From a virus, in IMG/VR virus record IMGVR_UViG_3300044641_007443, positions 1 through 24,805 of that record: a DNA stretch of 24,805 nucleotides; one strand, written 5' to 3'. Shown piece by piece: positions 1 through 6,825 of this stretch (position 1 is the stretch's first letter; each line of letters opens with the position of its first letter). The notes beneath the pieces were generated by a model that saw only the letters and a program-made list of their open reading frames with translations, ran no database searches and was not told the DNA's origin. The position numbers were made by a program, and so were the translations under genes.

Positions 1-922
1 GCAGCGTGATGGTGTTGGGGTTGAGGACGCCATCGTCCTCGCCCTGCCACAGACCAGACACAGCTAGCTCGGCGTTCTCCAGGTTCAGCTGCACGATGAC
101 GTTGGCGACGCGCACGTCGGGCATGGCGTTGAGCAGCGGGCCGCGGCCATAGACCTCGCCAGCAGCGACGGACCAGCGGAAGTTGATGTGCGGGCAGGCG
201 CCGGCCCCGCTGTAGGTCGTGCGCAGGATCTCGGCCTTGGGCGACGAGAGCCACACGACGTAGACATGGGTCTCGACGCGCTTGGACCAGTCGCGGAAGG
301 TCGCCTCGTTGACTTCGATCTCGTCAAGCGGACGGTTCGCCATGCGATCCATCAGCTCCATCGGGATGTTGGCGCCGGGCCACTCCTTGTCGATCAGGCC
401 GACCTGGATCTTGCGCTTGCGGAATCGCCCATCGACGGTTCCCCATGGGCCGGCATCCATTGCCATCTGCGTGAGCGGGACCGCGGTGAAACGGATGACG
501 TCGTCGCGATCGTAGTCGGCGATGAGCGATCCCGTGCCGATCCCAAGCTCCATGTAGGCTTCGTGGATCTGGCTGTCGAAGTTCGAGCGATGGAGGACCG
601 CGAAGACCTCTTCGCCGATCTCGTCAAGCTTGGCCTGGATCTCGTTGGCGTTGTCGGGGTCGATGATGCGGCCAGGCCGCAGGCGCGACCAGCGCGAGAA
701 GGTTGGCGTGAGGCCAGCCTGCAGGCGCGACGCAAACTCGTGGATGGAGGTGACAGCCGTGCTGTCGTAGAGGTTCAGCGTGTTCTTCTGGCCGTTGGTG
801 TGCGAGAAGAACCGCGCACGGTGCGGCATCGAGTACTCGTAGCACTCGTCCCAAAGCGTCTTCCATTGGTCGTGCGTCGAGTGCGCTTTCTGCGAACGCT
901 TGATGATCTCTTCGAGGTTCAT
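1..922 (-). CDS. Portal / head-tail connector protein (3' part cut by window edge)
   Basis: This gene begins with ATG at 922 and stays open to position 1, so about 307 N-terminal residues are visible and the C-terminus lies outside. Read on the minus strand it starts MNLEEIIKRSQ and contains WDECYEYSMP, a segment SRLQAGLTPTFSRWSRL and the later stretch FRWSVAAGEVYGRGP. These resemble the head-tail connector (T7 gp8-like) portals of podoviruses, which form the dodecameric ring through which DNA is packaged and to which the short tail attaches. It lies downstream of terL in the late minus-strand operon, the expected place. The opposite-strand reading frame here is only its shadow. Identification rests on pattern recognition and gene order, not a database search. 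Confidence 0.85.
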   Translation of the reverse strand, partial: MNLEEIIKRSQKAHSTHDQWKTLWDECYEYSMPHRARFFSHTNGQKNTLNLYDSTAVTSIHEFASRLQAGLTPTFSRWSRLRPGRIIDPDNANEIQAKLDEIGEEVFAVLHRSNFDSQIHEAYMELGIGTGSLIADYDRDDVIRFTAVPLTQMAMDAGPWGTVDGRFRKRKIQVGLIDKEWPGANIPMELMDRMANRPLDEIEVNEATFRDWSKRVETHVYVVWLSSPKAEILRTTYSGAGACPHINFRWSVAAGEVYGRGPLLNAMPDVRVANVIVQLNLENAELAVSGLWQGEDDGVLNPNTITL

Positions 923-949
923 GAGGTGCTTCTCGCAGCTGAATTGCTT

Positions 950-1201
950 CTAGCGATCAAGCAGCGACTTGAATCTCTTGCCGATCATGGCAGCCGGAGG
1001 CTTCTCCATGTCGCTACCAGTCGGAGGCCAGGGAATCTCGCTGCCGTCATCATCGAATGCGCGCATCGGCTTGCCTTCGTCTTCCTTGTCAAGCTTTGCA
1101 CGATCGGCATCTTCCCTTGAAAGCCTCTTGCGATTTTTTTCGTGGTCCCACGCTTTTTTGTAGTCGCCAAGCGCTTCGAAGAGGCTTTTCAAGAGAGGCA
1201 T
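950..1201 (-). CDS. Small charged hypothetical protein (83 aa)
   Basis: The 83-residue protein is rich in Lys, Asp and Glu (for example KNRKRLSREDADRAKLDKEDEG), with no membrane segment or signal peptide, and is probably soluble and partly disordered. It sits in the late operon between the 66-aa gene, whose stop is 4 bases upstream of this start, and the portal, 27 bases downstream. Frame, tight spacing and co-orientation support it as real. I do not recognise a family. Small proteins between terL and the portal in podophages are usually virion or head-assembly accessories, but that role is not shown here. Confidence 0.65.
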   Translation of the reverse strand: MPLLKSLFEALGDYKKAWDHEKNRKRLSREDADRAKLDKEDEGKPMRAFDDDGSEIPWPPTGSDMEKPPAAMIGKRFKSLLDR

Positions 1202-1204
1202 GAA

Positions 1205-1405
1205 TCAGCCTCCAAGCATGGAGTTGTAGCCAGACTCGCCGGCGCTGAAGAGCGAGCGGCGGCCCATGGCGCCAGACGAGCGCAGGCGTTCGGTGCTGGC
1301 CGCGACTTCCTCGGACTTCTTGCGCTCTTCCTCGGCGCGCTGCTTCGCCTCCTGCTGCGCGGCGATGGTCGCAGGATCGGAGGCGGGCATCTTTGGAGCC
1401 TTCAT
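1205..1405 (-). CDS. Small hypothetical virion-type protein (66 aa)
   Basis: The frame is open further upstream, but I choose ATG at 1405 because it overlaps the stop of the preceding gene as ATGA (1402-1405), the coupling used throughout this phage. The 66-aa product has an Ala/Glu/Lys/Arg-rich helical or coiled-coil middle (IAAQQEAKQRAEEERKKSEE) and a Gly/Ser-rich tail ending YNSMLGG. A charged helix followed by a Gly/Leu-rich tail is common in small proteins encoded beside podophage portals. Function unknown. Confidence 0.65.
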   Translation of the reverse strand: MKAPKMPASDPATIAAQQEAKQRAEEERKKSEEVAASTERLRSSGAMGRRSLFSAGESGYNSMLGG

Positions 1406-1827
1406 CGGAACACCTCGGTCGCGCCGTGGCGCAGGAGTGCGTGGTACAGCTGCTCTGGCGTGAACGACAGGCCGCCCATGCCAAGCAGGTGCTTCACCGT
1501 GGTCACGCAATAGACCGGCCCGCGCAGCATCCACCTATAGCGTTTGATCCGATCGACACGGAGGATGCGGCCGCCACCAGCTTTCAGCACGGCGATCGTG
1601 CGATCCATCTCCTCGCCCATCGCTACGCGCACGTCGGTGTGGCCCATCAAGGGGTCGATGACGATCCATCCACCACGCGAGTAGCCAAACACCAGGACAT
1701 GACGCCAGCCCTTGCGGGCAAAGAGATGCCACCAGCGTCGCGTGCCGGGATGGAAATCGCCGAAGGCAACGTGCCAGGTCACGATGTCGAGGCCGAAGTC
1801 GCATTCGCGGAACGGCTCAGCCACCAC
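1402..1827 (-). CDS. Hypothetical protein, possible permuted papain-like fold (141 aa)
   Basis: The 141-aa protein lies between terL (its start overlaps the terL end by 11 bases) and the 66-aa gene (ATGA overlap). It contains GWRHVLVFGYSRGGWIVIDPL and later PVYCVTTVKHLLGM. The order His43, Asp59, Cys107 within beta-strand-like segments is what a circularly permuted NlpC/P60 or LRAT-like papain fold would show, and the Cys opens a helix-like segment as in such enzymes. This is inference; a purely structural role is equally possible. No signal peptide or membrane segment is visible. The operon position suggests a head or packaging-associated protein. Confidence 0.7.
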   Translation of the reverse strand: MVAEPFRECDFGLDIVTWHVAFGDFHPGTRRWWHLFARKGWRHVLVFGYSRGGWIVIDPLMGHTDVRVAMGEEMDRTIAVLKAGGGRILRVDRIKRYRWMLRGPVYCVTTVKHLLGMGGLSFTPEQLYHALLRHGATEVFR

Positions 1828-3358
1828 GACCTCGCAGCCTGCGCGTCAGGCGATCCATCACCGTGCCATGCGTGCGCGTGTTGACGACCGCGACGCTCGG
1901 CTTGGCGACGGGCGTGCGGTTGAGGAGCATGCGGCCGCCACCAAGGCCAAGGACGAGGTACTGCAAGGCGTCGTGGGGATGGCTGTAGCGGTTCTTCATC
2001 GGTCGATCGGCGGGGCGCTTGCCGCCGACGCCCTGCACCATCGGGTAGTGGTAGCCGCGGGCAAAGCCTGCACGCAGGATCGTGCAGGACGGGTCGAGCA
2101 GGAAGACCTCGAGGTCGCCGATGCGCTGGTTGAGCAGGTGCTCGACTGCCTGCTGTCGCTCCACGAAGTCGTTGGTAGGCGCGGGCTGGGCGTTGATGCC
2201 CTTGGCGCGCAGGATGTCGAAGGGCGTGCGCTCGTCGGTCTGGGCCCGGCTGTCGCCGGCCGGGTCGCCCCAGAACGCAAGCTGCATGCCGGCGAAAGGC
2301 GGCTGGGAAAGGACTGCCAGCAGCTGGTCGGCAAAGCGCTCGGCGCCCATGGATGTCGCGACGATCTCGCGCATGATCTTGAAGCGGCCCATCACGTTCT
2401 GTCCGATGATGGCCGCGGGCGTGAGCCCAAAGTCGATGCCGACGCCGACAACGTGGTTCTCCTGCGGCACAAGCTTGGAGCGCGCTACATGGCGTTCGTC
2501 GGAGAAGGTCGGATAGACCAGCGAGCCGTCCAGCGTGTAGCCAAGGCGGTTCTGGAGGTAGACGCGAATCCAGCTGCGCGTCTTGCCGGCGATCTGGTTC
2601 GAGTAGTAGTCCGGGCGCAGGTTGGGGAGGTTCTCGGCCGCGGGGTTGATCTCGTAGCCGACGATCGCGTCGCCATCCATCTTCTCGACGACGGCCTCGG
2701 GCTGGACGAAGAACCGCCAGTTCTCGGGGCGCTGCAGCGTCAGCGCGTCGACGGGGTCCATGTCCTCGGGGATCGGCGCCTCGCCGGCCAGGATGGGCCA
2801 CCAATGGTCAGGCTCCATGGCGTTGGTGTCCATGAAGATGCAGGCGCGGTAGTCCTGGCCATCAAGATCAGCAAGCTTGGGAAAGCGGCCAACGCGGCCG
2901 GTCAGCATGTCGAGGATGGCCTTGGGGATCTCCCGGGCCTCGTTGATCCACGCCCCCGTCAGCTCGAGCGACAGCAGCTTCTTGACGTCGTCTTCCCGGT
3001 CCAGGGCCAGGAAGATCACTTCCATCTCGACGTCGCCCTTGCGGATCTTGTGCGTAAAGGGCGGCGACCAGTTGAACTTCCCGAACTCGTGCTCGGGAAA
3101 CCAATCGAGCCAGGTCTTGATCGTGGTCGTGCGCAGCTCGCCCTGCGTGTTGCGGATGATGCACCAGCGGGACTGGCGCTTCTTCGACCGCCCGCTGCGC
3201 GGCATGGCAAGCGCAAGGCGCATGATCTCGATGCAGCAGGTGACGGACTTGCCGCTGCCGATCGGGCCGCGAATGCCGCGCACGAAGCTCAGATCCTTCA
3301 TGAAGTCCCGGCCCACGGGGCCAGGTGGCTTGTAGGAGATCCTGACCGGCTCGGCCAT
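1817..3358 (-). CDS. terL: Terminase large subunit
   Basis: The 513-aa protein is the packaging motor ATPase and nuclease. Walker A is GPIGSGKS at residues 31-38. The Walker B region with the catalytic acid is LTGAWINEARE at about 133-143 (Glu140). The C-terminal RNase H-like nuclease begins at GVGIDFGLTPAAIIG and includes FWGDPAGDSRA and a terminal HPHDALQYL segment. The length is normal for a two-domain TerL. Its ATG overlaps the upstream stop by one base (TGATG). It should dock on the portal encoded about 900 bases downstream and work with the TerS-like protein at 4300-4755. An antisense frame of 572 codons over the same DNA is a codon-bias shadow. Confidence 0.95.
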   Translation of the reverse strand: MAEPVRISYKPPGPVGRDFMKDLSFVRGIRGPIGSGKSVTCCIEIMRLALAMPRSGRSKKRQSRWCIIRNTQGELRTTTIKTWLDWFPEHEFGKFNWSPPFTHKIRKGDVEMEVIFLALDREDDVKKLLSLELTGAWINEAREIPKAILDMLTGRVGRFPKLADLDGQDYRACIFMDTNAMEPDHWWPILAGEAPIPEDMDPVDALTLQRPENWRFFVQPEAVVEKMDGDAIVGYEINPAAENLPNLRPDYYSNQIAGKTRSWIRVYLQNRLGYTLDGSLVYPTFSDERHVARSKLVPQENHVVGVGIDFGLTPAAIIGQNVMGRFKIMREIVATSMGAERFADQLLAVLSQPPFAGMQLAFWGDPAGDSRAQTDERTPFDILRAKGINAQPAPTNDFVERQQAVEHLLNQRIGDLEVFLLDPSCTILRAGFARGYHYPMVQGVGGKRPADRPMKNRYSHPHDALQYLVLGLGGGRMLLNRTPVAKPSVAVVNTRTHGTVMDRLTRRLRGRGG

Positions 3359-3696
3359 CAGACCTTGCCCTCGAAGAACGATCGCGGCGGCCGCCCAACA
3401 GGACGCGGAGCGTCATGCTCGAGCAGGTAGTCGAAACCGCCCTCGGACTCGATCTGGAGGCGGCGCTCCTTGAGCTTGGGGAAGCTGGATTCAAGCCACT
3501 CGACCTGGCCCTGAAAGCGGCGGTTCAGCCTGTCCAGCAGGACAAGGCGCTTCTCGAGCTCGTCAATGCGACGACGGAGGTTGGACAGCTCGGACCAGTA
3601 GCCGCGGGTCTTGTAGCGCACCTGGCGCCGCTTGGACCGCGCAGCGTCGATCTGGTGCTGCCCCTCGGCCAGCTCCCTGATCTCTCCATCATCCAT
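3358..3696 (-). CDS. Coiled-coil hypothetical protein (112 aa)
   Basis: The 112-aa product has a long predicted coiled coil in its middle (LSNLRRRIDELEKRLVLLD, continuing to about residue 80) and basic flanks such as AARSKRRQVRYKTRG. It overlaps the terL start by one base and the 73-aa gene upstream by 8 bases, so it is co-translated with terL. A small, basic, coiled-coil protein just before terL could help DNA recognition or oligomerisation during packaging, but the better terminase-small candidate is the HTH protein at 4300-4755. I recognise no family. Confidence 0.7.
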   Translation of the reverse strand: MDDGEIRELAEGQHQIDAARSKRRQVRYKTRGYWSELSNLRRRIDELEKRLVLLDRLNRRFQGQVEWLESSFPKLKERRLQIESEGGFDYLLEHDAPRPVGRPPRSFFEGKV

Positions 3697-3910
3697 CGGC
3701 CGGCACCCTCCTCGATTTGCCCATCTTCACCAGCAGGCGATGGGTGCCGTCAGGCTCGTAGTGGATGCGCTGGGCAAGGAGCTTCACGCCACCATCTCCA
3801 CGGCACTGCAAGATCAGGTCCCCAAACGCCGCGTCGATGTCCTTGCGCGACGCATTCTCGGGAAGGTCCATGCTCTTCCACACCTCGCCAGAAGGGCGCC
3901 GCTCGGTCAT
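3689..3910 (-). CDS. Small hypothetical protein (73 aa)
   Basis: The frame extends to 3934, but ATG at 3910 is preferred because it makes an ATGA overlap with the upstream gene's stop at 3907-3909. The 73-aa product begins MTERRPSGEVWKSMDLPENA and contains a segment LLAQRIHYEPDGTHRLLVKM that looks like beta strands. It resembles no family I can name. It is the middle of a chain of small overlapping genes leading into terL. Confidence 0.65.
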   Translation of the reverse strand: MTERRPSGEVWKSMDLPENASRKDIDAAFGDLILQCRGDGGVKLLAQRIHYEPDGTHRLLVKMGKSRRVPADG

Positions 3911-4128
3911 GCAGACCTCCGCCAATCCGACCACTTGCGATCAACCGCCTCCTTGAGCGATCGCTCGGCAACACGCGGCCCGATCACGTCGATGATCCGG
4001 TCGCACTCCTGGTCCGTGCGGTACTCAGGCTTCCAGTCCTTCATGTGCGTGCGCCTGACATGCTCCCGAAGAACCTGGAGATCCTGAAACGACAGGGTCG
4101 CAAGGAAGCTGGAGGGAGAGACGATCAC
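3907..4128 (-). CDS. Small hypothetical protein with GTG start (73 aa)
   Basis: The 73-aa product starts with GTG at 4128, preceded on the minus strand by a GGGGA run about six bases upstream. An internal ATG (residue 29, MKDWKPEYR) is the alternative start. The sequence is mostly helical and charged, with one Cys and no membrane segment. It follows a 171-base untranslated gap after the TerS-like gene, so it may have its own leader, and couples downstream by ATGA. Function unknown. Confidence 0.6.
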   Translation of the reverse strand: MIVSPSSFLATLSFQDLQVLREHVRRTHMKDWKPEYRTDQECDRIIDVIGPRVAERSLKEAVDRKWSDWRRSA

Positions 4129-4201
4129 GGGGGTCCCCTATGTGAAAAAAATGCGGGGGGAGTAGAGGGCTCGGAGGTCGCGCTCGCGTTTTCGACCCCC
4201 C

Positions 4202-4218
4202 CCATCGCAAAGCGATGG
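4202..4218 (-). other. Hairpin in the gap between terS-like and downstream gene
   Basis: CCATCGC and GCGATGG are perfect 7-bp arms around a 3-base loop. A weaker inverted repeat (GGTCG at 4176-4180, CGACC at 4193-4197) lies next to it, followed on the minus strand by a run of Ts at 4144-4150. The 171-base gap 4129-4299 has no credible gene. It may hold an attenuator, a processing site or a packaging site; none is proven. Confidence 0.4.
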
Positions 4219-4299
4219 TGTTGGTCTCAACGCTCGCGGCTCCGCTAGTTCCTCCGGTCGCTGCGGCGGCGGATACGGACACAGCACTACGGGTTCACC

Positions 4300-4755
4300 T
4301 CACGAGCCTAGGTCTATGACCAGCTCGACGCTTCCTGCCGTTGCCACCGCCTCAGGCTTGCTCTGCTCCAGCACCAGCCGTGCTGCCTCAAGCCGCACGC
4401 GCTCGCTTCGTGCCTCGTCCAGCAGCACCTCTGTCCTGCACAGGGCCTTTGACCTCAGGACTCGAAGCTGCGTCTCCTGCATCTCGGCGAGAAGGTCACG
4501 CGCCTCAGGCTTGGCGAGCAGCCGACTCAACGCCCCTTCCCCGATCCCCGCTTCTGCTGCCGCATCCCTCTGCGTCAGTCCTCGTTTCGCTATCAGTTCC
4601 AGCGCCCTGTAATTGGCGTCGCCTATGGCCACGACGTTGGCCCTGTCGGCTGCGTTCACGCCGCGCATTCCTTGCGCTTTCCCCTTGATCCTCACCACGC
4701 GCCTCTTGGGCTGCGGCATCGGTTCTGGGTCGATCACATCGGCATCTGACGGCAT
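4300..4755 (-). CDS. Probable terminase small subunit (HTH protein, 151 aa)
   Basis: The 151-aa protein has a basic N-terminus (PKRRVVRIKGKAQG), a helix-turn-helix-like segment LTQRDAAAEAGIGEGALSRL at about residues 59-78, a long charged helix that could drive ring assembly, and a C-terminus ending SVELVIDLGS. DNA-binding HTH, oligomerisation helices and a short hydrophobic IDL-type tail are typical of small terminases, which recognise the packaging site and regulate TerL. It is the first gene of the minus-strand late block. Three small genes separate it from terL, more than usual. The ribosome site is GGAGG before ATG 4755. A transcriptional regulator is the alternative. Confidence 0.65.
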   Translation of the reverse strand: MPSDADVIDPEPMPQPKRRVVRIKGKAQGMRGVNAADRANVVAIGDANYRALELIAKRGLTQRDAAAEAGIGEGALSRLLAKPEARDLLAEMQETQLRVLRSKALCRTEVLLDEARSERVRLEAARLVLEQSKPEAVATAGSVELVIDLGS

Positions 4756-4773
4756 CTGCGGCCTCCGCTCTCG

Positions 4774-4803
4774 CCCCTCCCCCTGCCCCCTCCCCTACGC
4801 CCC
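4774..4803 (-). other. G-quadruplex-prone leader upstream of terS
   Basis: On the minus strand this reads as five G-runs of 4-5 bases separated by loops of only 1-4 bases (plus-strand C-runs at 4774-4777, 4779-4783, 4786-4790, 4792-4795, 4800-4803). It lies between the candidate late promoter and the terS ribosome site, so it would be in the 5' leader of the late mRNA. Confidence 0.5.
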
Positions 4804-4821
4804 TGCGAAATCGCCTGTCAA

Positions 4822-4837
4822 GTGGCAATAATGCCAC
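4822..4837. promoter_or_regulatory. 16-bp palindrome, possible regulator site
   Basis: GTGGCA-ATAA-TGCCAC is a perfect inverted repeat with 6-bp arms. It sits just downstream of the candidate terS promoter on the minus strand. It differs from the TGCA-type operator motif, so it may bind a second regulator. Confidence 0.4.
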
Positions 4838-4855
4838 CTGTCTTTGCAGGCGCTT

Positions 4856-4869
4856 CTGCGGCATTGCAG
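4856..4869. promoter_or_regulatory. Degenerate copy of the 14-bp operator motif
   Basis: CTGCGGCATTGCAG matches CTGCA-N4-TGCAG at 9 of 10 arm positions. It overlaps the -10 hexamer of the minus-strand promoter candidate at 4863-4891, where a bound repressor would block late transcription in a lysogen. Confidence 0.4.
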
Positions 4870-4891
4870 GACCACATCCTTGACCTGTCAA
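4863..4891 (-). promoter_or_regulatory. Candidate late promoter driving terS
   Basis: On the minus strand a perfect TTGACA (-35, 4891-4886) is followed after 17 bases by TGCAAT (-10 candidate, 4868-4863, 4 of 6 consensus). A second TTGACAGG occurs at 4821-4814. The first -35 is half of a TTGAC-CT-GTCAA palindrome at 4880-4891. The transcript would run into terS about 100 bases later. Confidence 0.4.
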
Positions 4892-5457
4892 CCATTACGC
4901 CTCCGACGCGCACGGGCGATTCGGCTTCGCCGACCGGGCTCTCGGGCTTCGCCCCGAGCCGCCTTCGGCGTCTCGGCCCTTCGGGCTTCGAACCCTATCG
5001 CGCTTCTTGGTTGGCGCTGACGCGCCCGAGGTGAGGGGCGCGAAAGAGGCGCCCCTCCCATTTTGCTGGGGAACCACCACCCCACCCGCGCAAGTGTAAC
5101 GGGGGAGTCCCCTCCCACGTCGTCAAGGAGGGTCGCTGCGTTGCGTCCAGCCGCCAGGTCACCGCGGCGAGACGCGCCCCCGGTTGGCACGAAATGCTTC
5201 GCATTTCGCCCTTCGGGTGCACCGAGCGGGACCACCTCCACGCGCTCATCGCAAGGCTTCGCCTCGCGCTGATCGCATGGAGGCGGCCCTCCGGTGCATG
5301 CCACCGCCCTCGCTTCGCTGCGGGTCCTTGACAACGCGGGCCCCTCCCCGTTGCCCCGATGCAGTTGGGGCGATGACCCCCCAGCAGCGGCGCTAGTAAG
5401 GCCCAGCGTTGGTTCATTGGGCGGTTGCTGACCGCTCTTCACAGAGGAGATTTGCAC
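4892..5457. other. Gene-free region with a cluster of TTC-loop hairpins
   Basis: No credible gene is seen here. It holds many short perfect inverted repeats with a TTC or TTCG loop: 4921-4933, 4960-4970, 4976-4986, 5191-5207 (7-bp arms), 5209-5217 and 5254-5264, plus an imperfect one around 4942-4958. Other hairpins are at 5034-5056 (8-bp arms AGGGGCGC, followed by TTTT at 5061-5064), 5293-5305 and 5421-5435. The region separates the divergent late and early transcription units, so origin, packaging-site or transcription-insulating roles are possible. Confidence 0.5.
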
Positions 5458-6579
5458 ATGACTTCGAAGATCCACGTTGATCTGAACTCCAATCGCGTCG
5501 GCGAGACCTACACGATCCAGCCGGGTCGCGCCTACGTCGAGGTCGCTGACGGCGCGCTGCCTGAGGCGGTTTTCGAGCGCATCGTGCCGGTCAAGTACGA
5601 CCGGCCGGTGGGCGACTACACGCCGCGCAGCGAGTGGGCGGCGTCCCGCGAGGCGCATAAGCACCGCCAGCGCCTCATCACCCGCGAGTACGCGAACGAG
5701 GTCACCGACCCCGACGCGCTCGCGGACAGCACCGTCGGCGTCGCGAACACCTTCCGCGACGCCATGCACCTCCTCGACGAGGGGTGCGTGAGCAAGCGGA
5801 TGCAGCGCAACATCCTCGACGCGGTCTGCTCCGCCATACAGCGGCAGCTCAACCGCACCGAGGCGGCCATGGCCCGCGAGACGCAGAACGCGTCGGACCC
5901 CGGCGCGCTTCCGCCCGAGCTGGAGAGCGTCGAGCAGTCGCGCATCTCCGACGCCGTCGCGGAACACGCGGCCGACATCGCCGCGCTGCGGCGCGCCCTA
6001 GACGGCGCGACCGACGCCTACTCGGAGATCGTTGGAGAGCCGTGGGTTCCGGCCTCGCAGACGCAGCGCGTCTACCACCCGGCCCTCGCGCTCGCCACGG
6101 AGATCTCGCTCGGCAACGTGCGCCCCGCGGTCCCCGAGGCCAAGGGGTTTCGCGTGGTCGTCGTCGGCTCGCCCGACGCCCACGACCGCCAGCTCGTCAC
6201 CGACTGGCTCGACCGGGCGCGGACCAAGTACGGAGACCGGCTCTGGCTCTACACCGGCGACCGCGCCGCGGGCGTCGACGGAACCGTGGCCGATTGGGCG
6301 CGCAAGAACCGCGTCGCCATCCGACAGTTCGGACTCGACTTCAACCGCCACGGCAAGGACGCGGGCTTCACCCGCAACAGGGTGATCGTGGCGCAGAACC
6401 CGAACGCCGTGCTGGCGTTCGGCGGCAAGGCACAGGTCGGCGATCTCGTCGGCCGTGCCATCCGCGAAGGCATCCCGACCTTCGCCCCCGTCCCGCCGCA
6501 GGGCTGGACGGTCGGTGACGACCTCCGCCCGGTGCCCCAGGCGGCACCGTCGCCGGACGCGGACAGCACCGCGCCCTGA
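5458..6579 (+). CDS. SLOG-fold (DUF2493/YspA-like) protein with unique N-terminal region
   Basis: I start at ATG 5458 (373 aa) because AGAGGAGA lies just upstream; an in-frame start at 5425 has no such site. The C-terminal part, about residues 240-350, reads FRVVVVGSPDAHDR, then LYTGDRAAGVDGTVADWA, then FNRHGKDAGFTRNRVI, then AVLAFGGKAQVGDLVGRA. This is the order of the DUF2493/YspA branch of the SLOG nucleotide-binding superfamily (Rossmann-like, Gly-rich and RN motifs). The N-terminal 230 residues are charged and helical and not recognised. Known SLOG proteins bind nucleotides or NAD-derived signals; the ligand here is unknown. The gene stands alone, closed by a strong terminator. Confidence 0.8.
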   Translation: MTSKIHVDLNSNRVGETYTIQPGRAYVEVADGALPEAVFERIVPVKYDRPVGDYTPRSEWAASREAHKHRQRLITREYANEVTDPDALADSTVGVANTFRDAMHLLDEGCVSKRMQRNILDAVCSAIQRQLNRTEAAMARETQNASDPGALPPELESVEQSRISDAVAEHAADIAALRRALDGATDAYSEIVGEPWVPASQTQRVYHPALALATEISLGNVRPAVPEAKGFRVVVVGSPDAHDRQLVTDWLDRARTKYGDRLWLYTGDRAAGVDGTVADWARKNRVAIRQFGLDFNRHGKDAGFTRNRVIVAQNPNAVLAFGGKAQVGDLVGRAIREGIPTFAPVPPQGWTVGDDLRPVPQAAPSPDADSTAP

Positions 6580-6590
6580 CCTGACACCTC

Positions 6591-6636
6591 GAGCTGGCGG
6601 CAGCCGTCCCGCGACGGCGCCGCCAGCTCTTTTTTT
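6591..6636 (+). terminator. Strong Rho-independent terminator
   Basis: Perfect 11-bp arms (GAGCTGGCGGC at 6591-6601, GCCGCCAGCTC at 6619-6629) enclose a second perfect 6-bp stem (GCCGTC/GACGGC) with a CCGC loop, followed by seven Ts at 6630-6636. It ends the transcript of the SLOG gene. Confidence 0.9.
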
Positions 6637-6785
6637 CCACCGTCGCCGCGGCGGCACGGGTCTCGGGGAGGCTCTCGCCTCCCCTATCCCCCTCCGCCCC
6701 GGTCCCCCTCCACCGCCTGCGCCCCCGCCCCCAAGACCAGGACTGAGCCCTGCATGCAGCGGCTCAAAGGCCCTGCTTTTTCTGT
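6637..6785. other. C-rich intergenic stretch with hairpin
   Basis: No gene is seen. A perfect hairpin (GGGGAGG 6665-6671, CCTCCCC 6678-6684) is followed by repeated C-runs up to 6732, giving the minus strand quadruplex potential. A GAGCC/GGCTC inverted repeat near 6748-6768 followed by a T-run at 6777-6781 may be a weak terminator. Confidence 0.4.
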
Positions 6786-6805
6786 TTGATCGATTGTTGA
6801 TCGAT
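6786..6805. repeat. Tandem 9-bp direct repeat TTGATCGAT
   Basis: TTGATCGAT occurs at 6786-6794 and again at 6797-6805 (11-bp period, about one helical turn), each containing the palindrome ATCGAT. It is about 10 bases upstream of the ribosome site of the 67-aa gene, a typical place for a paired regulator site. Confidence 0.45.
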
Positions 6806-6825
6806 CTCACTCAGAGGAGACGCTC

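Noticed and set aside
188-1120. 310-codon plus-strand frame over the portal gene
   Set aside because: Antisense shadow of the portal frame, which is open from 922 to the edge and has portal-like motifs.
1712-3430. 572-codon plus-strand open frame over terL
   Set aside because: It is antisense to a clear TerL with Walker and nuclease motifs; the protein is Arg/Val/Asp-rich with no recognisable motif, as expected from GC-rich codon bias.
4025-4282. 85-codon minus-strand frame in the gap after the TerS-like gene
   Set aside because: It overlaps the 73-aa gene in another frame, covers hairpins and has no ribosome site or protein-like composition.
4822-5034. 70-codon plus-strand frame in the hairpin region
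   Set aside because: It lies over the TTC-loop palindromes and overlaps regulatory palindromes, has no ribosome site, and the product looks like translated repeats.
5328-5356. TTGACA at 5328 as a -35 for the SLOG gene
   Set aside because: No acceptable -10 lies 16-18 bases downstream (TTGCCC), so I do not call a promoter.
4888-5967. 359-codon minus-strand frame across the gene-free region and into the SLOG gene
   Set aside because: It is antisense to the SLOG N-terminus and runs through the hairpin cluster; composition is low-complexity Arg/Ala with no motif or ribosome-site support.
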